In this document: piece by piece, positions 20,456 to 25,307 of the stretch
Position numbering within the stretch: position 1 is the stretch's first letter
How the letters are laid out: the number at the start of each line of letters is the position of its first letter
IMG/VR virus record: IMGVR_UViG_3300005513_000024
Span: 1-25,307 of that record
DNA from: a virus
Length of the DNA stretch: 25,307 nucleotides
Strand: one strand, 5' to 3'
Notes under the pieces: model-generated
Seen by the model: the letters and a program-made list of their open reading frames with translations, nothing else
Databases searched by the model: none
Told to the model about the DNA's origin: nothing
Made by a program: the position numbers and the translations under genes

Positions 20456-20833
20456 ATGTCACTACCTTCTTCACGTCCTTTCAACGATACGCCGGTCGAT
20501 GCTCAAACGACCTCGATCGGCGCAACCCCGGTTGCTGGCATCGGCGTCGCCCATATGTCCGGTTATCTTCAACGAGTCGTCGCGGCTGCTGGTGGCACCA
20601 CGACCGGCACGATTGCTGTTGCCGTAGCCATCAACGGCGGCTCCGATGTCACCGGTGGTGCTCTGACCATCGCTGCCGGGACCGGTGCGCGGGCTGGCTC
20701 CATTCAGGAGTTTCCGCTGACCGGCACGAGTTCGGTTTGGGTCAACGAGGGTGATTGCTTCACCTTCACGCCTTCGGGCGGAGGCGGTGCGTCGATCCCT
20801 GGGGCCTTCACGGCCGTCATTCGGGCGACCTGA
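20456..20833 (+). CDS. putative virion structural or decoration protein, 125 aa
   Basis: A Gly/Thr/Ala-rich beta protein: MSLPSSRPFNDTPVDAQTTS, then GGTTTGTIAVAVAINGGSDV and a C-terminal GGGGASIPGAFTAVIRAT. It is encoded just after the capsid gene, and its composition fits a head decoration or fibre-like protein. ATG has ACTGGAGG upstream. No family was assigned. Confidence 0.6.
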   Translation: MSLPSSRPFNDTPVDAQTTSIGATPVAGIGVAHMSGYLQRVVAAAGGTTTGTIAVAVAINGGSDVTGGALTIAAGTGARAGSIQEFPLTGTSSVWVNEGDCFTFTPSGGGGASIPGAFTAVIRAT

Positions 20834-20834
20834 T

Positions 20835-21161
20835 ATGGCGTTCTTCCCGAAGGTCTCGTCCTCTCGCCAAGGCGCCTCGCAGAACGTGGCCTTCGCTGCG
20901 TCTGGAGGCTCGTCTGCCGCTTCAACCGCGTTCGGAAGCGAAACCTACCAGATCATGCTTTCGGTGTCTGGAACGGGCTTTGTGGCCGGGACTGGCGGCG
21001 TTCGCGTCCGCATCGATAGCGGCACACCGACGGCGACGGCGACCGACACGTTCATTCCGACTGGTGTCATCGCGTTCTTCACGGTGACGCCAGGCCAGAA
21101 GGTCGCTGTGATCGGCAACGATGCTGGAACGGGCAATCTGAGCGTGACGGAGCTGTCCTAA
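20835..21161 (+). CDS. putative structural protein, 108 aa
   Basis: A beta-rich, Ser/Gly-rich protein starting MAFFPKVSSSRQGASQNVAF and continuing ETYQIMLSVSGTGFVAGTGG. It shares Gly/Thr composition and position with its upstream neighbour, but I see no clear sequence repeat between them. ATG at 20835 lies 1 base after the previous stop; TAATG overlaps the next start. Confidence 0.6.
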   Translation: MAFFPKVSSSRQGASQNVAFAASGGSSAASTAFGSETYQIMLSVSGTGFVAGTGGVRVRIDSGTPTATATDTFIPTGVIAFFTVTPGQKVAVIGNDAGTGNLSVTELS

Positions 21162-21487
21162 TGGATGGCGTTCTCGTCAGGCCGCATTTCGATTCCAACG
21201 GGCAAGATCTAGCGATCGAGCACGTGCAGGATTGCGAACCAATCCTCGAATGGAACAAAGAAGCGCGGCGGGACGAGCAAAAGAGCGATTGGGGGAGGCA
21301 CGTCGCGCGTATCCCCAATGTCGTCTATATGAAATGGCTCGATGAGGAATACGCGAAGGGCAATACGAACCTCCGCCTGTTCACCGAGGAGTTCGACCGG
21401 ATCGTTCAAAAGAAGCTGCAAGACCCGGAATGGGCGCATCTTCGTGTCGATAAGCCAGCCTTGCAGGTGGGCTGGTCATGGCGCTGA
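21161..21487 (+). CDS. conserved phage protein near the adaptor gene, 108 aa
   Basis: The pattern EHVQDCEPILEWNKEARRDE, QKSDWGRHVARIPNVVYMKW, LDEEYAKGNTNLRLFTEEFD, RIVQKKLQDPEWAHLRV matches a common short protein of podovirus-type prophages with the SDWGRHVA-IPNV motif, unassigned to my knowledge. ATG overlaps the upstream stop (TAATG). It overlaps the adaptor start by 10 bases. Confidence 0.75.
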   Translation: MDGVLVRPHFDSNGQDLAIEHVQDCEPILEWNKEARRDEQKSDWGRHVARIPNVVYMKWLDEEYAKGNTNLRLFTEEFDRIVQKKLQDPEWAHLRVDKPALQVGWSWR

Positions 21488-22140
21488 TCGCTGACTACAC
21501 GTCGTTGCAGGCGGCCGTTGTGGAATACCTTGCCCGCGATCAGGACACGACCACGATTGCCAGGATTCCAACGTTCATCCAGTTGTTCGAAGCCAAGATG
21601 AACCGGGGCCTGTTCGTTCGGCAGATGGAAAGCCGGGCAACTGCCCTAACCGATAACACCTTGACCGAGCCGCAGTTCATCGCACTTCCAGCCGATTTCC
21701 AGTCGATGCGGCGGATGCGGATCACGACAGGTAGTCAGACCGGCGCGCAGTCGGGGCTCGAGTTCAAGTCAACCGTCGCGATGGATGAGTTTCGGACGCA
21801 GACCGCGGACGTGGCGGGACAGCCGCGGTATTTCTCCATCTTCGGCGATGAGATCGAACTCGCCCCGACTCCTGACGCAGCTTACACCATCGAGATGATC
21901 TATCGAGCCAACCTTCCCGCACTGGCCTCGAATAGCACGAATTGGCTCCTGACGCTCGCTCCTGATGCCTACCTCTACGGGGCTTTGCTCGAGAGCGCGC
22001 CGTACATCAAGGAAGACGCGCGCATCCAAACCTGGGGCGCGGGGCTGAAGAACGCGCTGGATGATCTCAACGCGCTCGGGAATACCTCGACCTTCAACGC
22101 GGGTCCTTTGGTAGTCAGAACATCAGGGCAGGTATTCTAA
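21478..22140 (+). CDS. head-to-tail adaptor protein (SU10 adaptor type), 220 aa
   Basis: The protein shows the adaptor pattern: DYTSLQAAVVEYLARDQD, RIPTFIQLFEAKMNRGLFVR, QMESRATAL, then ALPADFQSMRRMRI and GDEIELAPTPDAAYTIEMIY. The last part reads YLYGALLESAPYIKEDARIQ. Such adaptors sit under the portal and join it to the tail. At 220 aa the size is normal. It fits the SU10-type capsid of this phage. Confidence 0.8.
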   Translation: MALIADYTSLQAAVVEYLARDQDTTTIARIPTFIQLFEAKMNRGLFVRQMESRATALTDNTLTEPQFIALPADFQSMRRMRITTGSQTGAQSGLEFKSTVAMDEFRTQTADVAGQPRYFSIFGDEIELAPTPDAAYTIEMIYRANLPALASNSTNWLLTLAPDAYLYGALLESAPYIKEDARIQTWGAGLKNALDDLNALGNTSTFNAGPLVVRTSGQVF

Positions 22141-22572
22141 ATGGCCGCTTTCAACAAGGTGAACATCTTCGTGCAAGACTTGGCGTCCGGCAAGCATCAG
22201 ATGCAGACCGGCACAGCGCATGTGTACAAGGTATACCTGACCAACACGGCTCCAGTCGCGACGAATACGGTCTACAACACGCCGGCCGATCTCTCGACCG
22301 CGAACGGCTATACGGCCGGGGGAGCTTCTGTCGGCACGATCACCGGTTCGCAGACCTCCGGCACGTTCAAATTCATCGGCGGCACTGACCCGAGCTGGAC
22401 GGCTTCGGGCGGCTCGATCGGTCCGTTCGAATACGCCGTGCTTTACAATTCGACCGCATCCGGCACCCCTCTGATCGGGTGGTGGGATTATGGCACAGCC
22501 ATAACCCTCACCAATGGAAACACGTTCACCGTCGATATTGACCAGGTGAACGGCATTTTGACGATCGCTTGA
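22141..22572 (+). CDS. virion structural protein, 143 aa
   Basis: Starts MAAFNKVNIFVQDLASGKHQ, then VYKVYLTNTAPVATNTVYNT, ANGYTAGGASVG and PFEYAVLYNSTASGTPLIGW, ending WWDYGTAITLTNGNTFTVDI. I recognise this as a frequent phage virion protein (LTNTAPV, NGYTAGG, PLIGWWDYG motifs) found among tail genes. Its exact role is not established. ATG at 22141 directly follows the adaptor TAA. Confidence 0.75.
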   Translation: MAAFNKVNIFVQDLASGKHQMQTGTAHVYKVYLTNTAPVATNTVYNTPADLSTANGYTAGGASVGTITGSQTSGTFKFIGGTDPSWTASGGSIGPFEYAVLYNSTASGTPLIGWWDYGTAITLTNGNTFTVDIDQVNGILTIA

Positions 22573-22586
22573 GCCAGTTGTATAGC

Positions 22587-22638
22587 CCTTGAGAGGAAAT
22601 CTAAAGATGTGGGTCCCATGCTCTCAAGGCGTATTTTT
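22587..22638 (+). terminator. hairpin with T5 between tail genes
   Basis: CCTTGAGAG (22587-22595) and its exact complement CTCTCAAGG (22621-22629) form a 9-bp stem with a 25-base loop, followed four bases later by TTTTT (22634-22638). This looks like an intrinsic terminator or attenuator. It is in a 117-base gap holding no other supported gene. Confidence 0.45.
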
Positions 22639-22689
22639 CTGCTCGCGCAGCCTCTCGTATTCTGGCGCAAACCGGGGAGGGTGCCTGTA

Positions 22690-23853
22690 ATGGCGGCCTC
22701 CTATCTCGACAACTGCGGTTTCAACCCGACAGCGGGAGGAACGACCGACTTTACCTTTTCCTCCGCAGCGCTTGGCTATCAATCGCCTTCGGCTGCGGGA
22801 GCAGTGAACGGGGCGATCTATCGCTATCGCGCGCAAAGTGCGGACCTAACTCAATGGGAGATCGGCTTCGGGGCCTACAATACCGGGACCGGCGTTCTCT
22901 CCCGCAGCACGGTTTTGTTCAACTCGTCCGGCACGACGGCGAAGATCAGTTTCACCTTGGCACCTCTCGTCGCGATCGTCGCACTCGCGGAGGACTTGAG
23001 CCGCACGCATAGCGTTATCCCGAATGGACGCTTGACGCTGACCTCTGGAACGCCGATCACGACGACAGACGTAACTGCTGCCACAACCGTCTACTATACG
23101 CCGGGTGGAAGCACGGGCAACGTCATCGCGCTCTATGATGGCTCGAATTGGGTGCCGGTGGTTTTTTCTGAAACGAGCCTTTCCCTTTCCGGTCTGACTG
23201 CCAACACGAACTACGACATTTGGGGGCGCATCAGCTCGGGCGTTTTGGCCCTCGACACGACAGCCTGGACCAACGACACCACGCGAGCGACTGCAATAGC
23301 TCAACAGGACAGCGTTGACATCAAGAGCGGAGATGCAACCCGGCGGCTTCTCGGCACGATCAGGATCACGGGGACGACGGGACAGACTGAGGATTCTCGG
23401 GCGAAGCGGTTCGTGTCAAACCGATACAATGACACCGCTCGTAATATGGAAGTCCACGACGCAGCGGCGACGTGGACTTATAGCATTGCGACCTATCGGC
23501 AGGCCAACGCCAACACCGCCAACCAGCTCGATTTCGTCTGCTGCGTTGCGCGCATGGTGCAGGCGGTTGCTTCGGGAGTTTGTGCCAGCGGCGGCACGCA
23601 AACCAGCGTCGCAACCGGTATCGGCCTGGATGCTATCCCTACCACGACTCCGGATTCCACTCAGCAGCAAGGAACGGTCATTCCTGCGACGGGTGGCGGC
23701 GTTCCTTCCACGGCCTATTATGCTGGGACGCCCGGTGTCGGCAGGCATTTCCTGGCGTGGCTCGAATACGGAAGCGCAGCAACGACCGTTACTTGGCAGG
23801 GCACCAATCTGCCGTTCAGTAAAACCGGGATCAGCGGTGTGGTGAGCAACTGA
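22690..23853 (+). CDS. tail fibre/tail protein, 387 aa
   Basis: The N-terminal part has a tail-associated motif set: ASYLDNCGFNPTAGGTTDFT, YRAQSADLTQWEIGFGAYN, TGVLSRSTVLFNSSG, and FTLAPLVAIVALAEDL. A central beta-rich repeat region (LTLTSGTPITTTDVTAATTV, YYTPGGSTGNVIALYDGSNW) resembles fibre or spike modules. ATG at 22690 has GGGAGGG 9 bases upstream, so the in-frame upstream start at 22609 is not used. The next gene encodes an esterase, so the fibre probably carries the host-recognition and surface-degrading functions. Confidence 0.7.
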   Translation: MAASYLDNCGFNPTAGGTTDFTFSSAALGYQSPSAAGAVNGAIYRYRAQSADLTQWEIGFGAYNTGTGVLSRSTVLFNSSGTTAKISFTLAPLVAIVALAEDLSRTHSVIPNGRLTLTSGTPITTTDVTAATTVYYTPGGSTGNVIALYDGSNWVPVVFSETSLSLSGLTANTNYDIWGRISSGVLALDTTAWTNDTTRATAIAQQDSVDIKSGDATRRLLGTIRITGTTGQTEDSRAKRFVSNRYNDTARNMEVHDAAATWTYSIATYRQANANTANQLDFVCCVARMVQAVASGVCASGGTQTSVATGIGLDAIPTTTPDSTQQQGTVIPATGGGVPSTAYYAGTPGVGRHFLAWLEYGSAATTVTWQGTNLPFSKTGISGVVSN

Positions 23854-23854
23854 G

Positions 23855-24739
23855 ATGTTTCAGGCGCTTCTAAGCCGGGGTGCTCCAGCGACGCCGAGCA
23901 ATGACCCCTACAGCCTTGTTCCGACCATTCCCAACGTCACGGGCGGAGCAACATGCAATAACTTCCCCGATTGGGCCAACCCAAACGGCAAGACGCCGGT
24001 TGATGTCTCGACGCTGACCAATCCGATCGTTGGCATTTTCGCTGGCCAGTCATTGACCACGAACTGCGTCAATGGAACGTACACCCCGACCGGTGGAACA
24101 GCCTACAACTTCTCGATCACGAACGGTGGGACTTACGTTGCATCAGATCCGCTGATGGGCTGCACGGGCTGGCACAACCTCCCGAGCAACCCTTGGCCTA
24201 CCGGGTCATGGCAGACGCGGCTACCGGACAAGATCAAAGCGCGCAGCATCACAAGGCCGGTGATCCTCGTTCCGATCGGCGTCGGAGGCTCTAATGTCAG
24301 GGATTGGCAGAATCCATCACTCGGAGGTGGTGGCAACTTCTCGCGGTGGGCTGTCACTGCAAAGCGGCTTGCGGTCGCTGGTCTTACCCCGTCATTCGTC
24401 TATTGGCAGCAGGGCGAAAGCAATACCGGCGATACTCAGGCGGCTTATGCGGCCGGCTTATCCAGCGTCATCACAGACGGAATTCGCGCGCAGTGGGCGA
24501 CAGTTCCGATCCTGATCGCGATCTCGACTTATATCAACGGTTCGGCGGATGCGAATGTGGCGGCAGCACAAGCGGCGGCCGTCAACAATCCGGCCTTCAT
24601 CTACGCCGGAGCCAACGGCGACAGCTTGACCGGGACGACTTACAGGCAAAGCGATCTAACGCACTGGAATAGCGCGACCGGATCGGATGCTTACGCTGGG
24701 CTGGCTGATACCGCTCTCCACAATGCTGGAGTGTACTGA
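23855..24739 (+). CDS. tail-associated SGNH/SASA-type carbohydrate esterase, 294 aa
   Basis: The SGNH-fold blocks are visible: GQS with the nucleophile Ser 66 (IFAGQSLTTN), GVGGSNVRDW (block II Gly, 143-151), YWQQGESNTG (block III, Gln-Gly-Glu with Asn 190) and SDLTHW (Asp 267 and His 270, block V). The QQGE-x-N form is typical of sialate O-acetylesterase and CE6-type enzymes, which remove acetyl groups from sugars. On a tail it would trim O-acetyl groups from host surface polysaccharide (inference). No signal peptide. ATG follows the fibre stop by 1 base. Confidence 0.8.
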   Translation: MFQALLSRGAPATPSNDPYSLVPTIPNVTGGATCNNFPDWANPNGKTPVDVSTLTNPIVGIFAGQSLTTNCVNGTYTPTGGTAYNFSITNGGTYVASDPLMGCTGWHNLPSNPWPTGSWQTRLPDKIKARSITRPVILVPIGVGGSNVRDWQNPSLGGGGNFSRWAVTAKRLAVAGLTPSFVYWQQGESNTGDTQAAYAAGLSSVITDGIRAQWATVPILIAISTYINGSADANVAAAQAAAVNNPAFIYAGANGDSLTGTTYRQSDLTHWNSATGSDAYAGLADTALHNAGVY

Positions 24740-25197
24740 TGGCGTTCCAGCTCGGTACCGCAGCAATCGGACGGCTCGCCATCGGGCAACTCCCCGGCGG
24801 CTCTGTTACTGTTTTGTCAGCGTCTCCTGGCGCATTTACGGAAACGGGGATTGCTGCTCTTTTCAGGCTCTCACAACTCTCAAACGTCGGCTCGTTCTCA
24901 GAAACGGGGATCGCGGCTGCGTTCAAGGTCAGTTTTGTTGGGTCTCCTACGTCATATGCGGTGAGCGTGAACGATGCGGCCTTCACAACCGGCATAGGAT
25001 CATCGCCCGGAATCTATGCCATCTCGGGAAATGACGCATCGTTCTACCGCGATTTCATCAACTGGATACAGCATCCGAATCCTTCGGCCTCATGGAGTGG
25101 AGCATCAGCCCCATCCTCGACTTGGACCCCAGCGAACACAGCATCAACCACATGGACCGATGATCCGGCTCAACTGATCCTTCCTCCGGTGCATTGA
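24739..25197 (+). CDS. structural protein with internal repeats, 152 aa
   Basis: Two kinds of repeats are seen: GAFTETGIAALFRLS and GSFSETGIAAAFKVS (about 31-64), then YAVSVNDAAF and YAISGNDASF (about 73-102). A Ser/Trp/Thr-rich end follows (SASWSGASAPSSTWTPANTA). The repeat pattern resembles beta-strand repeats of tail or fibre proteins. ATG overlaps the esterase stop (TGATG) and its stop overlaps the next start. Function unknown. Confidence 0.6.
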   Translation: MAFQLGTAAIGRLAIGQLPGGSVTVLSASPGAFTETGIAALFRLSQLSNVGSFSETGIAAAFKVSFVGSPTSYAVSVNDAAFTTGIGSSPGIYAISGNDASFYRDFINWIQHPNPSASWSGASAPSSTWTPANTASTTWTDDPAQLILPPVH

Positions 25198-25307
25198 TGC
25201 CGCTGCTCAAATTCGGTGCTTATAGTCCAGACACCGCGGATTACGAGTCGGATCAGGTCAATTCGATCCTGAACGTGGTCCCTCGCGGCGATGGCTATGG
25301 CCCGTTC
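25197..25307 (+). CDS. conserved virion protein, partial at right edge
   Basis: The 37 visible residues, MPLLKFGAYSPDTADYESDQ then VNSILNVVPRGDGYGPF, match the start of a large conserved virion protein of podovirus-type rhizobial prophages (MPLLKFG, ILNVxPRGDGYGPF). It may be related in role to the P22 gp10-type DNA-stabilising tail components, but only by position. The gene continues past 25307. ATG overlaps the previous TGA. Confidence 0.7.
   Translation, partial: MPLLKFGAYSPDTADYESDQVNSILNVVPRGDGYGPF

Noticed and set aside
19105-20484. A 459-codon open frame on the minus strand across the capsid gene
   Set aside because: It is the antisense shadow of the GC-rich scaffold and capsid reading frames, with Arg/Gly/His-rich composition and no ribosome-binding site or family match.
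1-25307. Search by eye for integrase, tRNA, CRISPR array, insertion sequence and attachment site
   Set aside because: None was seen. An integrase or attachment site may lie outside the window, so temperate lifestyle rests only on the repressor/cro pair.

Overview
The window reads as one continuous tailed-phage genome segment, either a prophage or an induced temperate phage, most likely from an alphaproteobacterium of the Rhizobiales (Bradyrhizobium or Rhodopseudomonas type). The evidence for the host is protein-family content recognised by eye: a GapR/DUF2312 protein, a stand-alone DnaA domain IV protein, a DUF1376 protein, and several small proteins I know from rhizobial prophages. No similarity search was run. 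No integrase, attachment site, tRNA, CRISPR array or insertion sequence was seen.

Layout. (1) Positions 1-5561 are a leftward (minus-strand) early operon of about 15 small, mostly stop/start-overlapping genes. It encodes a Rad52-type annealing protein, an HNH-type protein, a Lar-like zinc protein, a phage N6-adenine methyltransferase and many hypotheticals. (2) Positions 5562-6367 are the control region. It holds a small leftward XRE repressor, a convergent 66-aa gene, tandem AGAAC repeats, inverted repeats and a motif shared with the repressor/cro interval. (3) Positions 6368-13399 are the rightward early and middle module: a Cro/YdaS-like protein, a strong 14-bp-stem hairpin, a LuxR-type HTH, a DnaA domain IV protein, an HTH/PD-(D/E)XK endonuclease, GapR, a DUF1376 protein with iteron-like repeats, and a protein with two winged-helix units in tandem. 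(4) From 13858 to the right edge lies the virion module: PBSX-type large terminase, a portal split over two reading frames with a 53-aa frame between them, scaffold, SU10-type (DUF5309) major capsid protein, adaptor, tail and fibre proteins, a tail-associated SGNH/SASA esterase, and the start of a further conserved virion gene. The gene order and the SU10-type capsid and adaptor suggest a short-tailed (podovirus-like) particle.

How it works together (inference). The repressor/Cro pair chooses between leftward and rightward transcription. The left arm supplies recombination and anti-restriction functions. The right arm supplies replication factors that resemble host cell-cycle proteins (DnaA domain IV, GapR) plus packaging and structure. 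Least ordinary features: the split portal, the reverse-strand gene with its own promoter inside the head module (17935-18201), the tandem winged-helix protein, the endonuclease with a NUMOD3-like motif, the iteron-like repeats inside the DUF1376 gene, and several membrane peptides of 23 to 50 residues.
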